Below are positions 1 to 6,754 of a DNA stretch of 36,983 nucleotides, one piece after another. Each line of letters starts with the position of its first letter. Position 1 is the first letter of the stretch. The DNA comes from JAQBQZ01 sp964406475 (GTDB lineage Bacteria > Patescibacteriota > Minisyncoccia > Phycocordibacterales > CAIRYW01): the NCBI GenBank assembly GCA_964406475.1, contig CAYORS010000005.1, forward strand, positions 1 to 36,983, given 5' to 3'. The notes beneath the pieces are model-generated. The model saw nothing but the letters and a program-made list of their open reading frames with translations. It was not told the origin of the DNA and made no database searches. Both the position numbers and the translations under genes were made by a program.

Positions 1-870
<870 letters not shown>

Positions 871-1165
871 GGAAAAGTAAAAACCACAATTTTATATTTT
901 TGCTTTGTTTAATTACCTGCTCATAAATTATTTTTAAATAAAATAATTTACGTTGCTTTTGAATCTGTCTCCGCATGAAAAGACCTCGATCCGCATTTAA
1001 AGTTTTGCTTTAACTGCGAAAAGTGCGGGACAGGATGAAGTTTTCAAATATCATTCGCTCGGTATTAAGAAAACCGCTTGGACAAAGCGGTTTTGGAAAA
1101 AGGCTATTGTGTAGCTTTTCTTTATGCCGCTTTATGCTTTTGTTTTCTTATATTCATCAAGTATA
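871..1165 (-). other. Leader of the 23S transcript, with several hairpins; no tRNA or 16S seen
   Basis: About 295 nt lie between the predicted transcription start (near 1165) and the mature 23S 5' end. Three stem-loops are visible: a perfect 10-bp hairpin at 1070-1094 (AAAACCGCTT/AAGCGGTTTT), a branched GC-containing structure at about 965-1032, and an AT-only hairpin at 926-950. The first resembles an intrinsic terminator (weak U tract on the minus strand), which would make it a natural site for attenuation or anti-termination. Any of the three could instead serve RNA processing. I found no tRNA fold and no 16S 3' end. Confidence 0.6.
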
Positions 1166-1171
1166 GGGGCT

Positions 1172-1199
1172 ATTATACGCGTTTTAAAAACAATGTCAA
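1172..1199 (-). promoter_or_regulatory. Strong sigma-70 promoter for 23S rRNA
   Basis: On the minus strand there is a perfect consensus pair: TTGACA (1194-1199), 16-nt spacer, TATAAT (1172-1177). It points toward the 23S gene and is the best promoter I saw in the window. Its position shows that 23S is transcribed on its own rather than as the second gene of a 16S-23S operon. Confidence 0.9.
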
Positions 1200-1253
1200 C
1201 TCTTTTTATATATTTCTTTTACCCCCTCTCAATACAAGAGATTATAAGAGTTT

Positions 1254-1847
1254 TTAGTCTTTTATATTCATCCGATCAACGATAATAATGTGACCAAAAT
1301 CAAAGACATCTCGAATAAGCTTGTCGCCCATTTGTTTGCGATAATGGAAATCCTCCGTCGAGAAAAGTGCGAAAGAAATTTCTTTGCCGAACTCCCCTTC
1401 CATATCTTCCAAAACTTTTTTTAATTTTTTTTCATTGGGATGATCAGCCACAACCAAAAGGTCCAATCGTGATTCTGAGTTATTCATAAACATTCCCGAA
1501 AGCACTACAAGTCGCACCCGACCGATAGATGAAATTTTTTTTGCGATTACAGCATCAGTAAAAGGTGTCATCCTCATCATAAAATCACGTAGTGGAGAAA
1601 GAAAAACAAAGTTCTGATTAAGACAAAACCCATTCACTTTTCTGTGAGAAGCGTTTTTGATTATTTTCTTTTTCAAAAACCCAATTCGCAAAAGAGATGT
1701 GATTTCTTTTTTGACAAGAGGTGATCGTGAACGGATTTTTTTTGTGAGAGTATCACTATCCAAAACAGAAAGTGGATTAGAAATAAAAGTACGAATAAGT
1801 TTTGGTTTGACTGCGTTGCCAAAAAGTCTTTCAATAATATCTGTCAT
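1254..1847 (-). CDS. HTH protein with degenerate nucleotidyltransferase-like domain
   Basis: 197 aa. Residues about 1-80 look like a winged-helix DNA-binding domain. Residues about 100-170 resemble the core of a minimal nucleotidyltransferase: a strand, a Gly-containing turn and 'SRLDLLVVAD', where a true enzyme would carry Gly-Ser followed by Asp-x-Asp. Only one acidic residue of that pair is clear, so catalysis is doubtful. Proteins with this HTH plus NTase-like layout are common, poorly studied predicted regulators in Parcubacteria. The gene stands alone between the rplJL terminator and the 23S promoter; a -10-like TATATT/TATTAT lies about 20 nt before the ATG. The function is inferred from fold-like features only. 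Confidence 0.7.
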   Translation of the reverse strand: MTDIIERLFGNAVKPKLIRTFISNPLSVLDSDTLTKKIRSRSPLVKKEITSLLRIGFLKKKIIKNASHRKVNGFCLNQNFVFLSPLRDFMMRMTPFTDAVIAKKISSIGRVRLVVLSGMFMNNSESRLDLLVVADHPNEKKLKKVLEDMEGEFGKEISFALFSTEDFHYRKQMGDKLIRDVFDFGHIIIVDRMNIKD

Positions 1848-1920
1848 GATTGTTGTGTTGTGTGAATAATATATCGAAGGAAACCCCCGATTGAAGACTA
1901 TTGTATCACAGAAGACAAAA

Positions 1921-1952
1921 CAAAAAACAACACGGTATCGTGTTGTTTTTTG
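1921..1952 (-). terminator. Intrinsic terminator of rplJL
   Basis: Near-perfect hairpin AAAAAACAACACG-GTAT-CGTGTTGTTTTTT (1922-1951). On the minus strand it is followed by a further T-rich tail. It lies about 140 nt after the rplL stop, with the candidate MITE in between. The symmetric T/A flanks mean it could also work on the plus strand. Confidence 0.85.
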
Positions 1953-1986
1953 TAAGAAAATTATCCTTAAATCAACTTATTAGTAT

Positions 1987-2088
1987 TACTTCAAAGTAAC
2001 TTTGTCATAGGTCTTTTTGTACTCAAAAATCCTACGACCCTGTCTCACTCACCTTCGCTCGCTCCGACTCTAAAGTCCCTTTAAAGTA
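1987..2088. mobile_element. Candidate 102-bp MITE-like element in the rplL 3' UTR
   Basis: The ends are inverted repeats of 17 nt matching at 14 positions: TACTTCAAAGTAACTTT at 1987-2003 and the reverse complement of 2072-2088 (TACTTTAAAGGGACTTT). On the minus strand the interior folds into a long hairpin (GTCgTAGG ... CCTAtGAC with TTTTT/AAAAA inside, about 2005-2040) next to a GC-richer purine stretch (GAGCGAGCGAAGG). It has no ORF. The 3' end of rplL itself (2097-2113) resembles the same terminal repeat. I see no clear target-site duplication and no second copy here, so the call rests on the inverted ends and lack of coding only. Confidence 0.4.
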
Positions 2089-2095
2089 AATCCCA

Positions 2096-2464
2096 TTACT
2101 TTAAAGTGACTTTAGCTCCAGCTTCTTCGAGAGTTTTCTTCAAAGCTTCAGCTTCCTCTTTCTTCATACCTTCCTTAATAACCTTTGGAGCAGAATCTAC
2201 CGCACCCTTTGCTTCAGCAAGTCCAAGCCCGAGAGCTTCTTTGACTGCCTTGATAACAGCAATCTTGTTTGCACCTGCATCTGTGAGTTCAAGATTGAAT
2301 GATGATTGTTCATCAGCAGCCGCTTGCCCTGCACCCGCTGCTGGAGCAGCTGCGACAGCTTGTGCAGATACCCCAAACTTTTCTTCAATAGCTTTTACAA
2401 GCTCGTTTAATTCCAATACTGATGCTCCTTCGAGATCAGAAAGAAATGAATCAAATTTTGACAT
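2096..2464 (-). CDS. rplL: 50S ribosomal protein L7/L12
   Basis: 122 aa, the normal length for the family. An N-terminal dimerisation helix is followed by an Ala/Gly-rich hinge (about residues 36-50) and the conserved C-terminal domain with 'KIAVIKAVKEALGLGLAEAKGAVDSAP', which contacts translation factors, ending in KVTLK. It forms the ribosomal stalk together with L10. It lies 25 nt downstream of rplJ, so the two are co-transcribed under the L10 leader. The ATG has an AT-only upstream sequence without a Shine-Dalgarno motif. Confidence 0.97.
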   Translation of the reverse strand: MSKFDSFLSDLEGASVLELNELVKAIEEKFGVSAQAVAAAPAAGAGQAAADEQSSFNLELTDAGANKIAVIKAVKEALGLGLAEAKGAVDSAPKVIKEGMKKEEAEALKKTLEEAGAKVTLK

Positions 2465-2489
2465 AATAATTTTATTTTAATTTTTAATA

Positions 2490-2975
2490 TTACTTCTTCT
2501 TCGCTACCTCTGAAACTGCAATTGCAAGTCGTTGAAGAGGACTCTTGAGGAGGAACGCGATTTGTGAGAGAAGAACTTCTCGAGAAGGGATCGTTGCGAT
2601 CGCTTTCATTGAAGCCTTGTCTTTAAATTCACCTTCGAACACACCTCCTATAATAGACACCTTGTCTTTAAACTTCTTTTCGAACTCGTATACTTCACGA
2701 GCTGGCAGAAGAGCATCAACACCAAAGACCAAAGCGAGTTCCCCATTCAATTCTGGAAGTTCACCTTTGTATCCTTGTTCACTCAAAACCTTGCTTGCAA
2801 TTGTTTTTTTGGCAACAACATATGTGATTCCCTGATCTCGCAATTGCTTTCGCATAAGTGTAAGATCAGACACAAGCAATCCGTGGAAATTAACAAAAAC
2901 AACAGACTGTGCTTTTTTGAGCCCATCATTTATTTTTGAATAAATTTCTTCTTTTTTTTGTCTTGATATTGGCAT
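2490..2975 (-). CDS. rplJ: 50S ribosomal protein L10
   Basis: 161 aa. The N-terminal RNA-binding domain has the typical 'SVVFVNFHGLLVSDLTLMRKQLRDQGITYVVAKKTI' pattern, and the C-terminal helix ('LLKSPLQRLAIAVSEVAKKK') would carry the L7/L12 dimers. L10 anchors the stalk on 23S rRNA and in other bacteria represses its own operon by binding its mRNA leader. Such a leader is visible directly upstream (2988-3117). rplK and rplA, frequent upstream neighbours, are not here. No Shine-Dalgarno sequence precedes the start. Confidence 0.96.
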   Translation of the reverse strand: MPISRQKKEEIYSKINDGLKKAQSVVFVNFHGLLVSDLTLMRKQLRDQGITYVVAKKTIASKVLSEQGYKGELPELNGELALVFGVDALLPAREVYEFEKKFKDKVSIIGGVFEGEFKDKASMKAIATIPSREVLLSQIAFLLKSPLQRLAIAVSEVAKKK

Positions 2976-2987
2976 ATTTTTTTGTGT

Positions 2988-3117
2988 TAAAAAACAAAAT
3001 CGACCTTGTAAAAGGCCGACCTTATTTTGCGTTGAGCAAAAAATGAGAATCGTGTGACCTCGGAAGGGGCTTGCGCATTAACACGAGTTACCTCGTTCCC
3101 TTCTTTCTTCGGCCTTT
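2988..3117 (-). promoter_or_regulatory. L10 leader with terminator/antiterminator (rplJL attenuator)
   Basis: The mRNA begins AAAGGCCGAAG..., followed by a two-part stem: GAAGGG (3098-3103) pairs with CCCTTC (3063-3068), and inside it ACGAG-gtaa-CTCGT (3083-3096), then TTAATG and CCGAGGT. This matches the layout of the known L10(L12)4-binding leader (Rfam L10_leader). Downstream is a 7-bp hairpin CGGCCTT-ttac-AAGGTCG (3001-3018) with a T tract (2988-2999), an intrinsic terminator. AAAGGCCGA at 3109-3117 is perfectly complementary over 9 nt to TCGGCCTTT at 3011-3019, which would melt the terminator. The same GGCC can instead pair with GGTC (3056-3059), closing the protein-bound fold. Confidence 0.85.
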
Positions 3118-3126
3118 ATATATCAT

Positions 3127-3154
3127 ATAATACTGATTTATCGATATAAGTCAA
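3127..3154 (-). promoter_or_regulatory. rplJL promoter
   Basis: Minus-strand TTGACT (3149-3154), 16-nt spacer, TATTAT (3127-3132). The predicted start is a few bases before the L10 leader, as expected for a leader-regulated operon. Confidence 0.8.
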
Positions 3155-3161
3155 CAGAGGG

Positions 3162-3189
3162 TTGCTGTAGACCACATACTGTGGATAAT
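3162..3189 (+). promoter_or_regulatory. Possible promoter of the GC-rich cassette
   Basis: Plus-strand TTGCTG (3162-3167), 16-nt spacer, GATAAT (3184-3189), diverging from the rplJ promoter. It would give a leader of about 150 nt before the ATG at 3346; I see nothing else recognisable in that leader. Confidence 0.4.
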
Positions 3190-3345
3190 CCAAACACACT
3201 GCATTAACAATGTATACAGTAGAGGTATTATTACTTTGAACATAGCTCTTTGAAGTTGTTTATGCTACCACCCTGTGTGAGAGCTGAAGAAATTCAGGAG
3301 TTATGTGCAACGGATAAGCACCAAACCCAAAGACAGAATAGCACC

Positions 3346-3699
3346 ATGAAAACACTGCAACACCTGATGATGACAGCACTGGCGATCTTCGCCATCACTG
3401 TGACGACAACCGTCACGGCAAAGAGCAATGAACACGCGCACTTCGGCATCAAGAGCAATATGGTCGCTGTCCACCCGGACACCCCCATCACCGTGACCAT
3501 GCCGACCGATACCTGGAACGCCGATATGATCGGCTTGACGACCACGTTCGGTTTGACCGATCACGCGCTGACCGCCTTCACAGGCATCCCTGCTACTGGC
3601 CCCAACGCCGTTACCACTGGTATCGGCATCCACGTTCAGCCGACGGCTGAAGCTGGCTACGGCCCTGCGCAAGCAGTTGATCGAGTGCAGGGTGAATAA
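3346..3699 (+). CDS. Small secreted protein of unknown function, foreign base composition
   Basis: 117 aa, not recognised. It starts with a clear signal peptide: Met-Lys, then a hydrophobic stretch to about residue 25, with a plausible cleavage after 'TVTA'. The mature part is rich in Thr, Ala, Gly and His and has no Cys. I chose the ATG at 3346 because the signal peptide begins there; the frame is open upstream to 3250. Third codon positions are mostly G or C (CTG, ATC, ACC, GGC), unlike the A/T-ending codons of every neighbour, which suggests recent transfer. It is the only gene between two diverging housekeeping regions and has its own terminator. An overlapping minus-strand ORF exists but lacks a signal peptide and a terminator in its direction. 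Confidence 0.55.
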   Translation: MKTLQHLMMTALAIFAITVTTTVTAKSNEHAHFGIKSNMVAVHPDTPITVTMPTDTWNADMIGLTTTFGLTDHALTAFTGIPATGPNAVTTGIGIHVQPTAEAGYGPAQAVDRVQGE

Positions 3700-3761
3700 C
3701 ATGCGGACGGAAAGGGGGCTGTACGCCTCCACATGAAACGGGTAAGTAACCCCTAACCAAA

Positions 3762-3805
3762 AGCCGCGCATTCCCGATGGGAATGCGCGGCTGAATCTTT
3801 TTATA
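3762..3805 (+). terminator. Strong intrinsic terminator after the secreted-protein cassette
   Basis: Perfect 14-bp stem AGCCGCGCATTCCC (3762-3775) / GGGAATGCGCGGCT (3779-3792) with a 3-nt loop, followed by a T-rich tail on the plus strand. On the minus strand the tail is weaker, but it could also end the DoxX-like transcript. Confidence 0.85.
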
Positions 3806-3850
3806 TTTTTATTTATCTTAAATTTTTATATCTTTAAAGCCTAACGCTTT

Positions 3851-4225
3851 TTATTCCACCATACTTCTGTATGCATCTCTGTACCCAAAAAGCACAAACA
3901 AGTTGAGAGCTACAAGCACAAGCCCTGCTCCAATACTTCCTTGAATAAGAACTTCGTAGAGATAGATATTGAGCGAAATAGGAGCAATCATCACAAGAGC
4001 AAGCTTACGAGTCTTGGGTACAAGAATCATAACTCCAAGCACGAACTCAAACACCTTAACAACCGTCATAAAGCCAGAAACCATAAGTGAATGAGAGAAT
4101 TCTCCTGCAATCCCCGTCATCTCTGGTAATACTGTACCCTTTGCCATCATAACAAAATACATAACCGATGCGAACACAAAAACCCCTCCCAACAAAACTG
4201 ATGCAATATTTTTTGCAATTTTCAT
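3851..4225 (-). CDS. DoxX-like small membrane protein
   Basis: 124 aa with four predicted membrane helices (about residues 7-27, 45-70, 75-95, 100-117). Size and helix pattern are those of DoxX/DoxD-like proteins, which in other bacteria are linked to quinone or thiosulfate redox chemistry or to oxidative-stress complexes. No catalytic residue can be recognised, so the specific role is open. It is monocistronic; the 3' side faces the 3762-3792 hairpin. No confident promoter was found in the 75 nt between its ATG and lexA. The start is preceded by AT-rich sequence without a Shine-Dalgarno motif. Confidence 0.6.
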   Translation of the reverse strand: MKIAKNIASVLLGGVFVFASVMYFVMMAKGTVLPEMTGIAGEFSHSLMVSGFMTVVKVFEFVLGVMILVPKTRKLALVMIAPISLNIYLYEVLIQGSIGAGLVLVALNLFVLFGYRDAYRSMVE

Positions 4226-4299
4226 AATATTTTATTTTCCACATTTAAGAAGTAATAACTCATTTTAACAAATAATCATCAAAAGATACAAAGAGGTAT

Positions 4300-4872
4300 T
4301 TAGTACTTTCGTACCACACCCACCACACGAGCCCGTATCTTCAAATCATACAGAGGGTAAATATTTTTAAAATTTTTGTTAGCTGGTTCGAGATAATGTT
4401 TGCCATTTTTGATGCGAAGATATTTCATAGTCCATCCCCCGTCGACTTCCGCTATGACGATATCGCCAATTCGTGGAGTCTTTTTGCAATCCACAACAAC
4501 AAGATCGTGTTCGTGTATACCCGCATCAATCATTGATTCACCCTTCACCTCAAGAACAAACGTCGCTTCTTTGTTTGCTATGAGATACTCATCGATATTG
4601 ATCATTTCATCTACCGTTGTCGCATCCACAGTTGTAGGAATACCCGCCTCCACAACACCAAGTCGTGGCACATCCAAAAGCAGACGCGACGGAAGGATAT
4701 GTCCAGAGCTGTCTTTGGAGACAAACCCCATATCTGCAAGCTTGTTTATAAACTTGAACACAGCATTTTTAGATCGGAACCCTGTCATCGACATAATCTC
4801 TTTGTATCCAGGCATCCGACGATGCGCCCCATAAAAAGAAACTACTTTTTGTTTGTGTAGATCAAAAGACAT
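4300..4872 (-). CDS. lexA: LexA-like SOS repressor (S24 peptidase fold)
   Basis: 190 aa. The N-terminal winged helix spans about residues 1-65. The self-cleavage site is Ala76-Gly77 in 'GVVEAGIP'. The serine of the Ser-Lys dyad is Ser113 in 'KGESM' and the lysine is Lys150 in 'TMKYLR'. Both catalytic residues and the Ala-Gly bond are intact, so RecA-stimulated autocleavage is expected. It is the last gene of a three-gene operon, 3 nt after the preceding stop. That operon's promoter contains a GAAC-N4-GTTC operator of the Gram-positive LexA type, so the gene should be autoregulated. UmuD is an alternative, but the N-terminal DNA-binding domain argues for LexA. Confidence 0.9.
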   Translation of the reverse strand: MSFDLHKQKVVSFYGAHRRMPGYKEIMSMTGFRSKNAVFKFINKLADMGFVSKDSSGHILPSRLLLDVPRLGVVEAGIPTTVDATTVDEMINIDEYLIANKEATFVLEVKGESMIDAGIHEHDLVVVDCKKTPRIGDIVIAEVDGGWTMKYLRIKNGKHYLEPANKNFKNIYPLYDLKIRARVVGVVRKY

Positions 4873-4875
4873 AGG

Positions 4876-5052
4876 CTACAGACAAGTGGTAAAAGAATAT
4901 CTAAAATATTTTTTGCGTTTACGAAAAGCATTCAAGATGCGAGATACACCACCCTTTTCTTGGTGAACAAAACGAGATACCATAGTATCACCAAAAAGAA
5001 AGCGAAACTTTTGAAGATTATGAGGTTGTGAAATTATTTTTGTTTTTGTCAT
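4876..5052 (-). CDS. Small basic protein of unknown function in the SOS operon
   Basis: 58 aa, not recognised. It is rich in Lys and Arg ('RILNAFRKRKKYFRYSF') and has no membrane helix or signal peptide. I chose the ATG at 5052, 10 nt after the stop of the preceding ORF; the frame is open further up to 5142, but that would overlap the upstream gene. Its stop lies 3 nt before lexA. The tight spacing on both sides and the shared LexA-controlled promoter suggest it is translated and damage-inducible. In other bacteria small SOS genes next to lexA can be cell-division inhibitors (for example YneA), but that family has a membrane helix and a LysM domain, which are absent here. Confidence 0.5.
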   Translation of the reverse strand: MTKTKIISQPHNLQKFRFLFGDTMVSRFVHQEKGGVSRILNAFRKRKKYFRYSFTTCL

Positions 5053-5062
5053 TGTCGTGATG

Positions 5063-5263
5063 TTAAAAAAATACACCGAAGCTTTTTGAAAGACGAGTAA
5101 AAAATCCACTGTGCCCCTGTAGTCTTTCGCGAGCACGTACAAGAAGTCTGTGTCTTCTTGATTCTTGCTTGTAAGAAACGCCGCGAATGATACAGAGATC
5201 TATCGTGCTGTTCAAACGATTGAGTTCTTGTTCTATTGCTTTGATAGTATCGTATTTACTCAT
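5063..5263 (-). CDS. Small charged helical protein, first gene of the SOS operon, leaderless
   Basis: 66 aa. Residues about 1-50 are highly charged and helical, with a heptad-like pattern ('IKAIEQELNRLNSTIDL', 'RRHRLLVRARERLQ') that could form a coiled coil. No known family was recognised. The ATG is exactly 6 nt after the -10 box, so the transcript probably starts at the ATG itself. It lies under a LexA operator and 10 nt before the next small ORF, giving the order orf66-orf58-lexA. A role in the DNA-damage response follows from context only. Confidence 0.6.
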   Translation of the reverse strand: MSKYDTIKAIEQELNRLNSTIDLCIIRGVSYKQESRRHRLLVRARERLQGHSGFFTRLSKSFGVFF

Positions 5264-5269
5264 AGTTTT

Positions 5270-5298
5270 AGTATAGGTGAACTATAGTTCACCGTCAA
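5270..5298 (-). promoter_or_regulatory. SOS promoter with LexA box in the spacer
   Basis: Minus strand: TTGACG (5293-5298), 17-nt spacer, TATACT (5270-5275). The spacer is occupied by the 18-bp perfect palindrome GGTGAAC-TATA-GTTCACC (5276-5293), whose core GAAC-N4-GTTC is the LexA box of Gram-positive type. Repressor bound here would block RNA polymerase. The next ATG follows after 6 nt. Confidence 0.88.
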
Positions 5299-5361
5299 TA
5301 CTTTGGACCAAAAAACTGTGGATAACTTACCCTCTTCCCATCTTTCCAAATCTTACGAAAG

Positions 5362-5405
5362 TCTTGCAAGGACCGCCCTTGCGTGCAAGGGCGGTCCTTG
5401 CAAGA
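5362..5405. repeat. Perfect palindrome, RAYT-associated repeat (copy A)
   Basis: A 21-bp arm on each side of a 2-nt GT centre, with core GCAAGGACCGCCCTTGC and its complement. It is nearly identical to copies at 6685, 11801 and 12573, two of which bracket a RAYT gene. It lies between the SOS promoter and msrA, outside any real gene. Confidence 0.92.
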
Positions 5406-5448
5406 AAAACAAAAAATATAACTGTGTATATTTTATATGTATTAATAG

Positions 5449-5454
5449 TATAAT
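5449..5454 (+). promoter_or_regulatory. -10 box of msrA
   Basis: TATAAT 10 nt before the msrA ATG, so the 5' UTR should be only about 4 nt. No good -35 element is present. Confidence 0.6.
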
Positions 5455-5464
5455 TATTACATTT

Positions 5465-6007
5465 ATGAAAAAAGAAATTATTATATTCGGAGGTGGTTGT
5501 TTTTGGTGTACAGAAGCTGTCTTTAAAATGCTTCAAGGTGTTGAGAGTGTACTCCCTGGATACGCTGGAGGACATACTCCAAATCCAACATACTATAGTG
5601 TCTCAAATGGGGACACTGGTTATGCAGAATGCGTGGAAGTGGTATACAATCCAGAGATAATAGAGCTGAAAGATTTGCTCACAGTCTTTTTTGGTAGTCA
5701 TGATCCGACGACTCCTAACAGACAAGGCAATGATGTGGGTACACAATATCGATCTGTTATTTTTTATACAAATGACCATCAGCAAAAAATCATAAAAGAT
5801 TTTATTGAGGAAATAAATCTATCCACAAAGGATGGTGCTCCAATAGTGACTGAGATACAAAAACTTGATAAGTTTTTTGTTGCAGAAGACTTTCATAAGA
5901 ATTACTACGAAAATAACAAAACACAAGCATATTGCGAGTTGGTGATCAATCCAAAACTCGACAAAGTAATCAAACAGTACGCACACCTACTTCAAAAACA
6001 AAGCTGA
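5465..6007 (+). CDS. msrA: Peptide methionine (S)-S-oxide reductase
   Basis: 180 aa. It reduces methionine-S-sulfoxide in proteins, repairing oxidative damage in the cytoplasm. The signature 'GGGCFWCTEAVF' places the nucleophilic Cys at residue 12; 'GYAGGHTPNPTY' and 'HDPTTPNRQGNDVGTQYRS' are further family hallmarks. Cys15 and a later Cys ('QAYCEL') are candidates for recycling. I start at the ATG at 5465; the longer open frame from 5303 runs through the palindrome at 5362 and adds no conserved sequence. The gene is alone on the plus strand, bracketed by palindrome copies (intact at 5362, decayed at 6020), so it may have been acquired with them. Confidence 0.96.
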   Translation: MKKEIIIFGGGCFWCTEAVFKMLQGVESVLPGYAGGHTPNPTYYSVSNGDTGYAECVEVVYNPEIIELKDLLTVFFGSHDPTTPNRQGNDVGTQYRSVIFYTNDHQQKIIKDFIEEINLSTKDGAPIVTEIQKLDKFFVAEDFHKNYYENNKTQAYCELVINPKLDKVIKQYAHLLQKQS

Positions 6008-6019
6008 CTCCTGACTCCA

Positions 6020-6036
6020 CAAGGGCCGCCCTTGCA
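6020..6036. repeat. Decayed copy of the RAYT-associated palindrome (copy B)
   Basis: CAAGGGC-c-GCCCTTG retains the outer and inner sequence of the palindrome but has lost most of the arms, leaving a 7-bp hairpin. It sits just after the msrA stop and before the cupin terminator. Confidence 0.5.
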
Positions 6037-6041
6037 GAATT

Positions 6042-6075
6042 AAAAAACCTCCAAACACACAATGGCGCTTGGAGG
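6042..6075 (-). terminator. Intrinsic terminator of the cupin gene
   Basis: CCTCCAA (6048-6054) pairs with TTGGAGG (6069-6075). On the minus strand the stem is followed by six T (6042-6047). It lies 27 nt beyond the cupin stop. Confidence 0.75.
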
Positions 6076-6101
6076 ATGTTGTGACACACTATCGCAGGTA
6101 A

Positions 6102-6564
6102 TTAGCTATTTAACAGGTGCTTGTTTAAGATGAGCTTATCGGCATCAGGTTCCCATTTCACTTCAGGGTTTGGAGAAACCGTAACAACAAGAAATACTGT
6201 GTATTTTTCAAGCACCATTGCGTGGGTCCGCCCCAAAGGGACAACTACAGGGTGAGTAGATGCAAGGTGGTAAGATGTAGCGGATGCTCGATCAGCACTC
6301 TCAACAACTACCCTACCCTTGCCGTCCACCAGATAATACAGTTTGTGCCCAGATGTTGTGTGGGCGGGTATGCAGCGATATATGACCCCGGATTTTGGAG
6401 CAAGGAATCTTTACCTGCTTTACAGTGAGTGCACCGATAGCCGGTGACAAGAGGGTGTTTTCGGTGCACAACGCTTCAACACATTCTACACCTGGGCGCA
6501 AGAATTCCACCTTTTGGAGCTGTTCGTCCGAAAACTGGAGAAGGTCAATAACAGATCTGATCAT
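6102..6564 (-). pseudogene. Cupin-fold protein, interrupted by a +1 frameshift
   Basis: Two overlapping minus-strand reading frames join into one protein of about 153 aa if one T is removed from CCTTGC near 6402-6403. The join then reads '...VKQVKIPAPKSGVIYRCIPAHTTSGHKLYYLV'. The second half has cupin motif 1 ('HTTSGHKLYYLVDGKGRVVV') and motif 2 ('VPLGRTHAMVLEKYTVFLVV'), as in sugar-isomerase-like or metal-binding cupins. The ligand cannot be told. Its GC content is higher than its neighbours and it has its own terminator. It lies between palindrome copies B and C. It is either a recent pseudogene, a programmed frameshift or a single-base assembly error. Confidence 0.6.
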
Positions 6565-6684
6565 GAGTTTGAGTGGCTTGAGTTTGATACCTCTACGACA
6601 GGATGTCGAAGAACGTTTTCAAGGTATACATTACTCCAAATTCTACTAAGGTCAACTAAACACTATCACCCTACTCTTTCATCT

Positions 6685-6732
6685 TTTCTCGCAAGGACCA
6701 CCCTTGCGTGCAAGGGTGGTCCTTGCGAGAAA
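6685..6732. repeat. Perfect palindrome, RAYT-associated repeat (copy C)
   Basis: 23-bp arms around a GT centre. Compared with the other copies the core is GGACCACCC instead of GGACCGCCC, and the opposite arm carries the matching change (GGGTGGTCC), so the hairpin stays perfect. Confidence 0.92.
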
Positions 6733-6754
6733 CAAAAACCCCTCCGAAGAGGGG
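6733..6754 (-). terminator. Intrinsic terminator with UUCG loop
   Basis: Minus strand CCCCTC-TTCG-GAGGGG followed by TTTTTG. It would end transcripts coming from the 6920-11699 operon and from the small transcript predicted at 6889. Confidence 0.85.

Noticed and set aside
871..1250. tRNA gene in the 23S upstream region
   Set aside because: Hairpins are present, but no cloverleaf, T-loop or anticodon arm could be fitted.
3301..3771. 156-codon minus-strand ORF opposite the secreted-protein gene
   Set aside because: It is the antisense of a GC-rich gene, where long open frames are common. It has no signal peptide, no promoter or terminator in its direction and low-complexity, Arg-rich sequence.
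5303..5464. N-terminal extension of msrA
   Set aside because: It reads through the palindrome at 5362 and gives a non-family peptide; the TATAAT at 5449 lies downstream of that start.
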